DNA from: Anopheles merus
Lineage: Eukaryota > Arthropoda > Insecta > Diptera > Culicidae
Reading direction: 5' to 3'
Assembly: GCF_017562075.2 (NCBI RefSeq)
Contig: NC_054083.1
Coordinates: 46,780,942 to 46,844,941, forward strand
Length of the DNA stretch: 64,000 bases
Shown: one piece after another, positions 1 to 12,352 of the stretch
How positions within the stretch are numbered: the first letter of the stretch is position 1
Layout of the letters: every line of letters begins with the position of its first letter
The notes under the pieces: model-generated
Told to the model about the DNA's origin: nothing
The model's input: only the letters and a program-made list of their open reading frames with translations
Database searches by the model: none
Made by a program: the position numbers and the translations under genes

Positions 1-509
1 ATTCGTTTGTGATTACTCCACTTGGGAATAAGAATGTTGCTCAGATGAAGCAATACAATATTATTCATTACTTCACAGTGAACGATGTGAAACGATAAAA
101 TGTATATTAATTTTATGTTCTACCACTGAACAGCATAACGAGAGCAGCACTATGACATTTTTTCTCCTGCCACCCGAAAAACTATCCACCCAGAAAAAAT
201 CTCACATAGAAAGAGCTACAAATTTCCCCTGACAGCACATTGCATCCAATGAAGAAGAAAAAAAAAATGCAACCAACAGCAATACTTGCATGTCCCCGGC
301 GTAATCCATAAGCGTAATAGCGTACATTACTGCAGCATCGCGCCTGCAATAGCGAAAATACTTCCCTGCGAAAAACGTCCATCGGTGGGTTTCGCCAGGG
401 GTAACAAAATAGCGCATGAAAAGCTCGGTTCCTCCCACCGGCACCCATCACCGGTGCTTAAGAAAGAGGAACAAAACAGCTTGACACTGATTCCGGTGGA
501 TGTGTTGCA

Positions 510-542
<33 letters not shown>

Positions 543-2461
543 ACCGGCTCTGGGTCCTGCAATCTCATACTCCAGCTACTCGGCACCAATAAGGGCCAGA
601 ACTTTTGCCCACCACTTCAACTCATCCGCACGTAGCGAGGAAGTAGCAGAAGGAAGGAGAGAAAAAACAAAAAAAAACACACACCCCAAAGCAAACATTC
701 CAAAGTGGGGTAAAAATTTGCATTATCGTATCGGCGGAATGAGAAATTAGTTTAATGATTCATGGAAAAAGTTTAATTTATATGATAAATTGCAGTACAA
801 ATTCGCTCCCGGTCGGTCGTACTTCCTTTTCGTTCTGTCTCTCTCTCATACTGTTTTCCCCATTTTTTCTTGCCACAGCTTCCTTCCCTTTGGCAAAGAT
901 TTTCTTCCGATTGAACAGCCCGGGCGGCCCGCGGGTTGGCAAATGGCCAGCAAGCAAAAGTGGCTATGTGTGTGTGTGTGCCCGTTGCTGTGCGTTATTG
1001 GAGAGAATGGAAGCTATCAGCATTCACTGGGATGCCGTTTTTTGCCAGCTTTAACGAACTTATTGGTGAGCAAATTTATCCTCATTAATATTCCCATTTC
1101 CTTCGTGGCGTCCGCAAACCCGCGAGCCCCGTGCTGCTGTGAAATGCCCCAATAAATGGTCTAGGGCGTGACAATCCCACCAGAGGGTGTCCGGACTTAT
1201 TACACTCATTGGATCGAACTGTGAGAAAAAGCACCGGAACCATCGATGACAAAGAACCCGTGGCAACAATCTGCAACCTTCGCTTACAGCGAACAGCTCC
1301 TCGGTTGGTTGTTTCGGTGTGAATCAGCAGCACGAAGTAATCCAAGGCGTCCTGTCCGCCGGTTTTGTGGATCATTGTATAGGTTTCCCATTCACCCGTC
1401 TGTTGCTGTGTTGCCGTCATAAATCGAACATATTGGTACAAATTCATACCCGTCTGCGTTTGCTTTACCTTCCACCAGACGGAACCAAAAAGTAGAGAAG
1501 AACAGGATTCATGCAAGACGAAATGGGGGAAAAAGCACCTCACCGTAAGCAATGAATATGGTGATGGGTTTTCCGCTTCCGTTCATCGCTGGAGTAAAGA
1601 GTAAAGTTGTTTTTTTTTTCTTTCCATTTCTGCAGCAACTCACAGTTTTCAAGCTTTTCTTCTTATTTGGTCCACACCACGCGACTCGATCGATCTTTCC
1701 AGTGACAGCGAACGGAGCAAAGAAAGAGATTGGAAAGCGAGGGTTGAACAAAAAAAGGATAGGAAGCAATCAAACGTGCAATATGTGCGACCAAATCGGA
1801 AACGGTTTGGGGATGCTTTCCAATACCCCGGGTAACTATTTCCGTCCGGGGGTTTGGTGGCGAGAAGGCTTCTTGTAAAAAAAATTATGATTCACCAGGG
1901 ACTAACCCGCCGACCACGATGAGAACCCCACTGGCCCTGGCACATTGAACGACGAAAGCACTGAGAAATAGTTTGTGAGTATGAGCCTGCGTCTGGGTAA
2001 TAATCATTCGGTGTAACTGTATGTGTGACTCTTTCGTTTTCTTCAACTCTACAACCAAACGATACAGTGGTGAGCGCAATTGTGCTGCGCAAGTTACTAG
2101 AAACCCGCCGTTTACATGTGACTGGAAGATTTGGGGATTGATATTTAATGTTTGATAAAGGCAGAAGGGTGATTTGGGAGTTAGCTTTCGAGATGGTTGC
2201 AGAAAGTTTGCTGAAATGGTCAACTGTTGATGGGCTTTGATGGAAGAAACGATGTGCGAGATAAAGAAAAGCTTGTTGCGGGTGCTCGCTGGAAAGAGGC
2301 AATGTGTTGTTGTTGCTGTCGAATGAGACAGTAAAACTGTTTCATAAATGACACTTAGCATGTGCATGTTTCCTTTCCTTTTATGAATCTAATATCTTAA
2401 TCTCAAACATTAAGAAACAACGACAAACAGCATAACTGCTATTAGGGCACAATTTGTTTAA
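1..2461. other. Intergenic or intronic, no supported gene
   Basis: GC-mixed sequence with the CTG repeat, short GT runs near 965 and A/T runs. Open frames are short, overlap on both strands and show no recognisable domain. Confidence 0.6.
511..542 (+). repeat. (CTG)n microsatellite
   Basis: Ten or more CTG units; the Leu run it encodes in one frame is not evidence of a gene. Confidence 0.9.
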
Positions 2462-2478
2462 TTGCATACATTTAGGCG
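2462..2478 (+). promoter_or_regulatory. Su(Hw)-like insulator motif, perfect copy
   Basis: TTGCATACATTTAGGCG, the consensus of the dispersed family in this window; it contains the TGCATA core of Su(Hw) sites. Confidence 0.65.
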
Positions 2479-2697
2479 TGTGCATTAACTTTATTGTCTA
2501 GATGCAGGCGCACACGATACTTTCAATCTTTAGCGCAATATAAACACTTTAAATATCTTTATTAAATTCTAGTGTTATCGCTGCATTACGGAATCGAATT
2601 ACAACTTATCAACAGGCATGAAGGCAAAAATAGGCAATAATTTTTTTGGTTGTAATGCGTTTTATAAAACTAATGTTTCATTGAAGCTTTTCAAGTA

Positions 2698-3085
2698 CAG
2701 GTGTCCCCTGAGATACGACTGTATTTGGGACCAAAAAAAAAATGTCCAAAAGCAAGGCGTTAGTCGAAATAGTCGAAATGTCGAATATCTGAGAATATAA
2801 AGATTATAACCCAACTGGAAGAATCGGAATCTAGGAAGTCGTGTATGCTATTTAAAATTATTTTCGATTATGTATTAATTTTACTCCAAAAGCCTTTTAC
2901 ACGATATAGGTATTTAAGACCGGGTAGTAGTGGAAGCTTTGGAAATGTGTGTGCTACCGTTATCAGCAAGAAATAAAAAAAAAACATCAATTTCTTTTCA
3001 ATGACAACTTTTAACTATCAAAATCAAAATTGTCGTATTTGCGAATCGTCGTAACTCGAGGGGGTCGTAGCTCGGGGGACGCCTG
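2698..3085. mobile_element. Pogo/Tigger-like MITE, 388 bp
   Basis: The terminal inverted repeats begin CAGGTGTCCCCTGAG (left) and CAGGCGTCCCCCGAG (right, complement), matching at 19 of 22 positions out to TACGAC. A TA target duplication lies at 2696-2697 and 3086-3087. A second, partial copy of the terminus (GTCGTAACTCGAGGGG) lies just inside the right end. No transposase is encoded. The superfamily call rests on the CAGG.. ends with TA duplication. Confidence 0.7.
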
Positions 3086-3087
3086 TA

Positions 3088-3626
3088 TATCTTAAACATT
3101 CAACAAAGCATTTTGCAGCACTATTCCATTCAGCATTCAGCTATTTTATTTTTTAACTGTCTCTCGATGATCACAGTACAAATCGCTAAACTCAATGCGT
3201 TTGATGCAACTATTTATTCGCCCTACGTTTCGCGCTTATAATACGAGGCATGTAGTCACAATAGAACTGTATTGTATTGTATTAAAATGTGATCAATTGT
3301 ATGTTCTCTTTATATCTACTCTCATGCATCCTCTGTGTTTCCCAGCTTGTCACCCAGCAACGAAAGTTCTGTGATGTACTTCCATCAAACGTACTGTAAA
3401 TGGGGGATACAGTCAGCATGCAATTTATATGGAATTACTGTACCGCTAACATTGGGTGTGTAAATGATCAATGCATTATGTTGATAAATTACCACCCCTG
3501 AATGTATTGTTCCTATCCCACGCTGGCAGTATTTTTACATTTCTACAAGCTCAAGCTTAAAGCAAGCCAAAACCAGTAACTAACCAACTCTTCAACAACG
3601 GTCCAGCAGGGTGTAGTTTTTCGATG
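3088..3626. other. AT-rich spacer between the MITE and the protease 3' end
   Basis: Nothing recognised beyond A/T-rich simple sequence. Confidence 0.6.
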
Positions 3627-3632
3627 TTTATT
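3627..3632 (-). terminator. Polyadenylation signal of the 3.7-4.7 kb protease
   Basis: AATAAA on the minus strand about 45 nt downstream of the stop codon, at a normal distance for a short 3'UTR. Confidence 0.6.
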
Positions 3633-3676
3633 TTTTGATTAATAACGCTACATTAAAACCCACACCCATGTTCGGT

Positions 3677-4667
3677 TTATATGACGGGTTTCGGTTGTTG
3701 ATTCCGATTACCCGACGCATCTGGCATGGGTGCTACGCCGCCAGTTGAGTTCGTTGTCGCCTCCTCAAACAGCTGCAGCTGTTGCTGGATCCATCCGCTG
3801 TACCGGGCAACGTCGAGCAGTCCCGTCAGCGTGTTGACTCCGCACTGATAGAAACCCTTCGGCGCAATGCCGAACGTTGTCATCCCACGCAGATAGTAGC
3901 GATCCTTCTGCTCGACGTAGAACCCGCTGCCACCGCTTCCGCTGCAGACGGGCGTTACTGCCAGAGAGTGTGTGTGTGTGTGTATTAGCTATTAGAAGTT
4001 TCCCCCACAAATTTTAGCCCCTCTACTACTACTTACTCGCACAGAAGAACTCATTGCGCTCGAACAGCTTGCCGGCAAACGCTTCCATACAGCGGCCCTG
4101 TCGCTGCACGGTAGTGACCGCGCTTTGAAGCATCGCCGTGTAGACATTGTGCAGCCCAATGCCCCAGCCCACACTCGTACCTCGCACACCGGCCAGATCT
4201 TCTTCCAGCTCCTGCTTCGGTCCGAGGTTCGTGGCCGGCCACAGACAGATCGGTCGGGCCAGCAGGCCAAGCGGAATCTCATCCAGCAGCTGTACCAGCG
4301 CAATATCGTTCGCAAAGTCCGGCGCCTGATACTCGGGATGCACAATAAGCTTCTCCACCCGGCACCGGTTCGGTGGCTCGAGTTGCGTCAAATCACTCAC
4401 ACCGTAGCGCACCGACAGCGACTCGACCGGGTACGGCTTAACGCAGTGTGCCGAACCGATCACATGCCAGCTGGACACGATGGTTGCACCGCAAAAGTAA
4501 TAGCTATCGTTCCGATCGGCCCGATACAGCCCCACGTGGAAGGGCCAACCGTTCGACTGGCCACGCACCCCACAGTCTGGCGGGGCGAACTCTTCCGCCC
4601 GCGCCAGCGAGACAGTACAAAGGCTAGCGAAGGTTGCCAAAAGACTCACACGATTACCGTTCACCAT
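3677..4667 (-). CDS. Secreted trypsin-like serine protease, two exons
   Basis: Exon 1 is 4667-4037 and exon 2 is 3957-3677, joined across a 79-nt intron with donor GTAAGT and acceptor GGCAG. The phase-1 junction gives a 303-residue protein. An N-terminal signal peptide runs to about residue 24. Catalytic His74 lies in SAHC, Asp121 in NDIALV and a serine at 218 in SGSGGS, so all three triad positions are occupied. GWG (168-170) and the family cysteines are visible (DCG 32, FCG 59, ICL 141, FFC 209, QCG near the C-terminus). Two oddities: the usual GDSGGP around the active serine is degenerate, losing the Asp194 that normally pairs with the new N-terminus, and there is no RIVGG-type activation site after the DCG. 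It may therefore be weakly active, unconventional or inactive. The C-terminal extension of about 35 residues is rich in Asn, Gln and Pro. Family assignment is firm; substrate and role are unknown. Confidence 0.9.
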
Positions 4668-5226
4668 TACGCAGTAGAAAAACCGCTGGACCGCTGGGAG
4701 CTGTGTTCAATGAAAAGTTGCAAGACCAAAACTACAGCTAAGAAAAGTAAAACAACGAACGATTCGCTTTAGATTCTTTGGGAAAAATTCGCCTTCAACA
4801 CCTCGCTCGGAAACCTGCACAACACACCGACACGCAGTGGATTTTCACCTTCAGTGAAGCATCGCCGGCGACACGTTAATAATCTACTCTCGACTCGCAC
4901 CGACTCTGTACGCGAAGGCGAGTCATTAAAAAGACATTACTGTTTATCGCCGCGCTGTGCTTTGTTCGGGCAGGTGGGGCCGGAAGAAAAAAAAACTGGT
5001 GGCGTCATAACAAGTGGTTGATGATTTTTGCTGGACAACTCTGTGTGCACATTTGGATAGTCGCTTAAGTTTCGTTTTTTTGTACAAAAAAGTACCCCAT
5101 TTAGAATATAACATCTAAAGCTGTGTTGGAGGAGTTGGAACATTTAAACCGCCAATGTCAAAATCATGCTAGGAAGGAAGGAAAACAACCACACACAGCT
5201 TTGTCTGTCACAAGCTCCAGGTCTCT

Positions 5227-5228
<2 letters not shown>

Positions 5229-5274
<46 letters not shown>
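5229..5274 (+). repeat. (CT)n microsatellite
   Basis: About 23 CT units; GAGA-factor-type sequence on the other strand. Confidence 0.95.
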
Positions 5275-5282
<8 letters not shown>

Positions 5283-5679
5283 GATTCACCCCCGTCTTTA
5301 AAGAGTCTACGGGAATTACTGTGAGTTAGCTAGCGTGGTAAGAGTCATCATGCTTCCCTGACCACCGATTAACGCCCTCCCGTGCTCCGCGCTTCGCAGG
5401 GAAGCGGTTTTGGCTAGCGGACGCTAACGGGTTGCGCATTAGCGAAAGGCTTGCGGTGAAGGCGTTTCGTACGCGCTGCCCTTCGTGTGCCACAATCACG
5501 TACCGCACATTACGCTACGCTGCACGTCAGCCAGCATCAAGTAGCCAGGCATTGTCGTTTCGCGTGACGTTTTCGGGCGGGTGACATCCGTTTCGGTGCT
5601 GACATCCCATGTTACCGTGCTGGGGATCGGGTCACCCAGCCCAAGCAGGTAAGCAAAGGAGCAAGTTTAACACACATAC

Positions 5680-5704
5680 TCACACACACACACACACACA
5701 CACA
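5680..5704 (+). repeat. (CA)n microsatellite
   Basis: About 12 CA units. Confidence 0.95.
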
Positions 5705-6656
5705 TAGACAAGCATGCAAGAGATAATCCACCTCGGTAACGGGTGGGGGCCGCTTTAGCCATGACGGTCAGCGGTAAAGGAAACGGTCAGCACGTGTGAT
5801 AAGCTGTAACGCTTTCGCAGCGAATGAGGTAGGATGGGAAAAGGTTAATTAGGAAGCTAATGTGTGATTATTAAAACGTGTGTGTGAATCAGGCTTGAGC
5901 GGTTGCAGCTTGGTGCTCCAGTTTTAGGTTGTGAACAGTTCATTTTGCTTCTGGTTGTTAAGTTAATACTGAGCAGAACTGCTTTATTCTATTATTGCAA
6001 ATGGCTTGTCTGTTGAAATTGCTTATAATATATGTAAATTGTGGATTTAAAAACTAAACTATTTTATTATATTTTTTTTATTGATCTTCACGGCTTGTAT
6101 CTTCAGTCATCGGTTTGTGACATCAGTCATTACTAACTGTTTGCTTTTCGATACCGCCGTAAGAGGTCCACTTAAGATTAATGGTTACGTTTTAATCTAT
6201 TTGTAGCTATGTTATTTAAACTAGTTTATTTAGCCTGAACGCTGGGCTACCTTAAAAAATGTCAGGGATCGTCTTAACTCTGTATTATTCGCTTACCCAT
6301 TGATTGATTGACCTGCTACTGAAACCAAAACCCATACTGATTCCGATTCAGGGATTGATAGATATCTCATACCCATATCTACACACCCAAAATGGTCCTG
6401 TAAATGATACTAAACCAATGCTGGAATTGAATTTGATACTGTAACAGGAGAGGACTCAACAAACCATTTCCGGCAGTATATAAACAACGTTGGAATCAGC
6501 ATAAGAATTATCATAGATATGTCTTCTCAAATTGTAAAGTGATTTGATCGTGATTTGTCTAGTTAATAAAAAACAATTTGTAGCCCAAACAGACATGTTA
6601 CATAACCATATAACTAATATTGGTGATATATTAACATCTCGAATTTGTAATGCTCA

Positions 6657-6673
6657 TTGCATACATTTAGGCG
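6657..6673 (+). promoter_or_regulatory. Su(Hw)-like motif, perfect copy
   Basis: TTGCATACATTTAGGCG in AT-rich DNA. Confidence 0.65.
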
Positions 6674-7219
6674 CACGATGTGACAAGCACAATCCATTTT
6701 GTATGCACTTCTTTTTTTACTGTCCCTGGCTAACTACTAACACGCTTTAAAGTAACTGCCGCTCTCCTACATACAGGCGCTCACAAACTGCATAGCTTTC
6801 TGAAGTAATAAATTGAATAAAAAAAGGATTTTAAGAAAGATGTAGCATGGACCTGATGTATGGTTTTTTTTTATTAAATGTTTACAAAACATTTTCTCAT
6901 CAGTACAACGTTGTTTGTACCTGCTACATGCTAAATCAGAAATTGTTCTTCTGTAAATCGAAACTACTCCAGCAGTCCGTCCAACATACTGGAGCATTAA
7001 GCCTATCCCCCGTGAGTACCGATGCGTGTTAGTAGCACATATTTTAGTGGACAGCTTGGCATATAAAAGCAATAAAGAGAGAGAGAGCGGGGAAAACCAA
7101 TCCCAAACTACCATTCTTTGACCATTTGACCGTCCCGGAACCGGATTCGTTTGTTCAAGGAAATTTAGCTACCTCTTCAATTTCACCTTTTCCCTCCGCA
7201 CATTTCGATGCAGTAAAAA

Positions 7220-7249
7220 CACACACACACACACACACACGCACACACA
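7220..7249 (+). repeat. (CA)n microsatellite
   Basis: About 15 CA units with one interruption. Confidence 0.95.
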
Positions 7250-7853
7250 TATCAAAGCGGTCCCGTATTTCGGTCATTACCGTAAACGGTGCGTTATTTG
7301 GTTGAACGGTTAAAGATAAGATCGACGCTGGCACACATCACCTTTGCTAGATCGCTCTCTATCACCGTGCCGTGTTTGTGATTGTGATTTGGAACACACA
7401 CACAACAAAAAGACACACCGGGAAATCATACTTCCTGCTGTGTAGTCTATTGTTAGCGATTGCAACATTTGATTGCGTGCCATTAAAACGGCTTCATAAT
7501 GTAGCAAGATTTGGCGCCCCGCGATTTTTCGCCACTCACGCGCCCAACAGATAAGACAGCAGTTTGAAGGCTGTACAGCCTGCGGAGCTATAAACAAAAG
7601 AACGATCACGATTTATGATCACAGCGATTAGCATTCGTTTATGGTCATCATCACGCAGGATGTTTATGAGAGCCGGCTGGGTGTTGGGAGAAGGGGAAAT
7701 TGTTACGAACTTGCTATCAACATTTGAAGCGAAATTTTGTGTTTTATTTCCATCTGGGTTATTTAAATTATGTCGCCAGATAACGGGCAGCCGCTTATGG
7801 CGCGTAAGGATTAAACTTTATAGTGAAAAGTTTCCCATCCCAGCTGCAAGATT

Positions 7854-8056
7854 CTTCTTCTTCTTGTTTGGCTCAACAACCGATGCCGGTCAAGGCCTGC
7901 CAACCCACTTGTGGGGTTGGCTTTCAGTGACTTATTGATTTCCCCCCATAGCAGGATAGTCAGTCCTACGTATGGCGGCACGGTCTATTTGGGGCTTGAA
8001 CCCATGACGGGCATGTTGTTAAGTCGTACAAGTTGACGACTGTACCATGAGACCGG
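7854..8056 (-). mobile_element. SINE200-type tRNA-derived SINE, full length
   Basis: About 200 bp, inverted. Read on the minus strand it starts GCCGGTCTCATGG, carries a Pol III A box (TGGTACAGTCG) and B box (GGTTCAAGCCC), and ends in AAGAAG repeats. It is flanked by a perfect 13-bp target duplication, CAGCTGCAAGATT, at 7841-7853 and 8057-8069, so it is an undisturbed insertion. The family name is from memory of Anopheles gambiae repeats. Confidence 0.88.
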
Positions 8057-8873
8057 CAGCTGCAAGATTAACAATGTTTTTTATTCCATATCGAAGTGGT
8101 ATGTTTACTGTTCTCCTCCTAATTTTTTGTTGTTTTTTTGCTAGAGACAAGCAAAATGCATACACTCTACCAGATTGAATCTGCTCCACACGCCGGAAAA
8201 GCATGCAGCTAGAATGGAGAGGCACATCGATTTTAGTTTAATTGAAATTTGTACCCATTCATCACCCACCAAATCCTTTCAAAATCTATTTCGGAAATTG
8301 CAACCACCCGGCAGTGCCTTTCCCCAAGACCTTGGGAGCAAACCCAACTAAGCTGGGCGAAGGGTGGGAGGGTACGCCGGATAATGTGGGGATGCGCTCG
8401 CAAGCTGTGAGGGTCCACCGCACGTGCCATCGAAAGCGGTACATAAAATTTATGGCTTGTGCAAGTTTTCAATTTCCGAAAAATAAAATATTCACTTTGG
8501 TGCAGGCACTCGATCGACAGGCTCGTACGTAGCAACACACGCACAGAAACACACCGAGGGCACTGCAAGGCCGCCGGTACACTTGCTCTTGCCAGTACCC
8601 AAGTTTTAGGAAAAGATTTAAAAGTTTATTTGCTTTTCATTCCACTTCCAGTCCCGGTCTGTGCTTTGCTTTGGGGCTTGGGGCTTAACTACGTAGCATC
8701 TAATTTCGTGCAATCTGTTGCAACGGGTTAGCTTTTCGGGGTTATTTTTTGTTATAAACGAAGGAGTAATTAGATTTTACGAACGAATTAGATTTTCATT
8801 CAAGCACTGCAAATAAATCACATTTCATCGTATTTAATGAGTGTACCAAATAGATTGAGCTTCAAATATCGTA

Positions 8874-8890
8874 CGCCTAAATGTATGCAA
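8874..8890 (-). promoter_or_regulatory. Su(Hw)-like motif, perfect copy
   Basis: Minus strand TTGCATACATTTAGGCG; a second copy in the same orientation lies 194 bp further on. Confidence 0.65.
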
Positions 8891-9067
8891 ATGAGTTTAA
8901 TTTTCTCTTTGCTTATTTGAAAAATTTAGGTTTTTTTTGCAGTTTTTACGTCAATAACTTATTATAAGATGAGATTGTTACTGTTTTAATAGACATTTTC
9001 CATTTCTATTACAAAATAGGATTAAAATCTCTTAAAACTACTGGACTAAAATATGAAAGAAATGTTG

Positions 9068-9084
9068 CGCCTAAAGTTATGCAA
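9068..9084 (-). promoter_or_regulatory. Su(Hw)-like motif, AACT variant
   Basis: Minus strand TTGCATAACTTTAGGCG, identical to the copy at 18071. Confidence 0.6.
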
Positions 9085-11158
9085 ATATCTATGATTCTCA
9101 TTAACATTTGCTTTTAACCCTACAGATGATGGTTTTATTTTAGTTCAACGCTTGTCAAAATTGATTTTAATAAAAACCTAGGCTCTTAGTTCCTCTCGTT
9201 TATATCTTTGGAACTAACTTACTTTCCCAAGTACAGCTTCCTTCGTTTTCGTACAGATGGCGTTGCAATTCTCACCCTCCTTTCCCCCACAGCCACTTTG
9301 CAGATACTTACAGATCGCCATTAAAAGTGTGCAGTAATGTGAAATAATTTACAACGCCCAATGAAAAGTGAACATAAAAAGCCATCCTTCAAATGGCTTT
9401 TGTAAAACAACTGCCGCACATTTCCTTCGTTTCCTTCCATTGCCCGGTTTCGGCCCGCTCCACACGCAACCATGGGTTCGCGGGCACTTAAGCATTTGAT
9501 AATAAAATTAAGACAACTCCGCACTCAAAGTACACCTCCGGCTAGTAGCCACTCGTTTCGGCTTTAATTTTTCCCTCGCTGCACTCGCTGACGGAAGCCT
9601 CAACTGTGCTCGCGTGGTGGAAATAATAAAACGCAAACCAAAATAAGAGCGCCAGATAATTGAGGTGCTTAATCTAATAAAAATAATGAAACTCTCGCTT
9701 TCTTTTTCCTCATTTCGGATGCGGGATCCCTCAGCTTGCTCGCTAGGGATGCGTCAGAGTGTTTGCGTCCAGGGCGTTCCTGGCTCCTTTTTTCCCACCT
9801 CTTCTCTGTGCTTCACACAGCACACCGAAACCTTCACGCCTTGCCGACTTTAGTCACACGTTCGAATTTGCCTCTGTGGGTTGTGCTCACTATTTTATTT
9901 ACTTTATGTGTGAAGGTTGGCGGGATGAAGGGAGCACGGCAGCATCGGCAATGGTTTAACTGACCACACGGTGCACGACGATAGTTTGCCCTGCCGCTAA
10001 AAGGCAGGGAAAAGAAAATCCCCACCATCACTCGCACCTTGCATCTTGTTTCGGACAGATTTTTTTTTATTGGTCATTCGGAAGGAATGAGGAAGCGAAG
10101 CAGAGTACACGAAAAACCTTCAACACAATACGAGCTAATGAATAAATTAGCATAACAAGGGCAAATGCGCCGAGTGCCAACCTTCTCGCTACCGTCCAGC
10201 ACCGTCTGTTATGATGTTTCGCTTTTTCCTTTTCGTTTGCGCTTCCTAGCACCGATGAGACAAACGGGAAGGGCAATGAGGGCCATTTGCAGGAGAGGAG
10301 GCTACAACGACACAAAAAATATATGCGGAAAACAGCTTTCAATTACATTATTAGCATTCCGGCAGGGCGGTTGGTACGCATTGAAACATGTCGATTTTTC
10401 GGGGCCACCTTTCGCAGGGGCGAGAATCCTTAAGTCGACTACCGAACTGGTAGCGAGTTAATAGAATCTTCGATAATGGACTGCTAAAGGATGGCTGGAA
10501 AGCTATATGCAACTTTTTAGGGGAGAAAAACACAACATAAAAACACAATTATAGAACACTTTACTTTAGTGTACCTATTTTCAACTCAGGGAAAGGTCAG
10601 GAGCAAAACACAATGCTCATAATGAGTAGATACTTCAACTTCAACTCTTCTCACCCAACCAGTCGGACCAGCGATTTCCCAGATTCAGTAGGGTAAACAA
10701 TTTACCCTCCATCACCCACAGCGAAACATTAGTTTTAATGTCTGGCGGGGAAACAATGATTCCGCAAAGGAACCGCAGCGAGTCAAGGGCGCCAAAACAA
10801 CTAAAAAAAAACACACACATACACACACAACTCAAACCAAACAAAACATCGCATCGGCGGAAAGTCCGACAACAGCGCAGCAACGTTAGCTAATTGGCTG
10901 CCACTTTGGGTCAAAGCTTGGCCGAAAGGGGTTTCGCTGCCCTGAATGGTAGCGTTTGCCACCACGTTTCATGACCATTCACCATTCAACTCTCGCGAAA
11001 AAGCGCGAATGCCTCGAGCATAACACCAACCGGACAGCGGTGGCGAGACTGGTGGGAAAAGGGAAAGCACGGTGGAATGTAAATTGATTAGCGCTAATGG
11101 TGGTTCTGTGCGCGAAATGTGAATACCGACGGTTTGCGTCAAACCGCCTTCACCCTCG

Positions 11159-11175
11159 CCCCCCCCCCCCCCCCC
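11159..11175 (+). repeat. Poly-C tract
   Basis: 17 consecutive C. Similar pure tracts are at 17724 (G13), 29700 (G13), 40796 (C12), 42778 (G11) and 58555 (C12). Confidence 0.95.
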
Positions 11176-11969
11176 ACGCACGACAAACGGAGGAAATGGG
11201 AAATGGACGAAAAGGAATCGCTCGCCTATCTCTCTGTGTCGGTTTTGCACCGCTTTTGCTGACGGCCGTTTGACACGGCAACACTTCTCGTACACGTACA
11301 CTGCTCGTGGCGTTGAAATAAAAGTTCGCGCCCATCGTCTGTGCGCAGCACTGTGGCACTGTGCAAGAAATGGCATCAAGATTTGAATACCGAGCGGTGG
11401 GAGGCGGGCGCGTCGAGTCCAAGGCGATTTGGACATTTTTTCGCAACATCGTTTTGCAGATGATTGGTGCACAGATTGAAACGATTACCCGCAGGCCAAT
11501 CTGTTTTCGGGAGAATGTAAATTATGATCGGCATTGATTGTGCGGTGGGAGTAGGGGGGGTGTTTGTTGCTTGTTCTTGTTTTTTGCTTCCTCCATGTGA
11601 AACAAGGTTAAGTATGGGAGTTTGGAAAGCTGTGAGTCAGCTAACGCTGTTTACAAAGTACTGTTGCCCGGTGCCACATTTCCGCGCGAAGAAATGCTTT
11701 ATGTCGAGTTAATGTAAATAGCAGCGCAACGTATGGAAATTGGAGGAATGTTTCGCACTCAATTAAGGTTAACAAAAGCGGCTGAAATCACTCGATTGGA
11801 TTAATAATAAATATTCATACTAAATGCTCCATTTGCTACCAATAGGGCTTACAGTAGTTATTGAAGTATTTTATTTTTCCAATACTTTACGATCTGGTTT
11901 AGGATTGTTGATTAAATATCAATGGAATTGATGAACTAGACTGTCAAAAACATTTACTTTACCAAAAAA

Positions 11970-11983
11970 CCGCCAGAGGGCGC
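11970..11983 (+). promoter_or_regulatory. CTCF-type site
   Basis: CCGCCAGAGGGCGC matches 13 of 14 positions of the CTCF core CCASYAGRKGGCRS (known consensus). It stands in AT-rich DNA about 200 bp from an inverted pair of Su(Hw)-like motifs. Confidence 0.5.
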
Positions 11984-12182
11984 TACGCTGCCCTTACTGG
12001 CGCAGGCATCAAACAAAAAAGATCTTTATTATTTCGATGATGATAGTAATGATCATGATGCTGATGATGATGACACCCTGGCCTTTTTCTTTTGTTATGT
12101 TTCTTTCTGTTCTATATATTAATTGATTTGTACATAATTTTCATATTTTACTGAGGCTGCATACTGATATTCCGAATAAGGT

Positions 12183-12199
12183 CGCCTAAATGTATGCAA
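12183..12199 (-). promoter_or_regulatory. Su(Hw)-like motif, perfect copy
   Basis: Minus strand TTGCATACATTTAGGCG; faces an opposite copy 60 bp away. Confidence 0.65.
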
Positions 12200-12258
12200 T
12201 GTGTAAAAGCTTCGATACTTAATCCGAAATAGTGAAAAACGCAAGTTTTAAATAAAGT

Positions 12259-12275
12259 TAGCATACTTTCAGGCG
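12259..12275 (+). promoter_or_regulatory. Su(Hw)-like motif
   Basis: TAGCATACTTTCAGGCG, inverted relative to the copy at 12183. Confidence 0.6.
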
Positions 12276-12352
12276 CTATACACCCAGGGTCATACCATCT
12301 TGCTGCAACTCATTATTGTGCAATGGTTTTATCGTTCATTTTTCATTTTTGT

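Larger units (their letters stand above)
4668..7853. other. Upstream region of the protease, no supported gene
   Basis: Contains microsatellites and a GC-rich island at about 5370-5650 ending in a donor-like CAG|GTAAGC at 5648. Two frames are open through parts of that island, so a hidden exon is possible but unproven. 5850-6650 is AT-rich. Confidence 0.5.
8070..12182. other. No supported gene
   Basis: Alternating GC-rich (8300-8700, 9230-9850, 10900-11500) and AT-rich blocks; the Su(Hw)-like and CTCF-type sites lie in the AT-rich ones. Confidence 0.55.

Noticed and set aside
2462..2478. Nematode-type telomeric TTAGGC within the motif
   Set aside because: Only a single TTTAGGC per copy, never tandem; coincidental.
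4125..4772. 215-codon plus-strand open frame
   Set aside because: Antisense shadow of protease exon 1; no domain.
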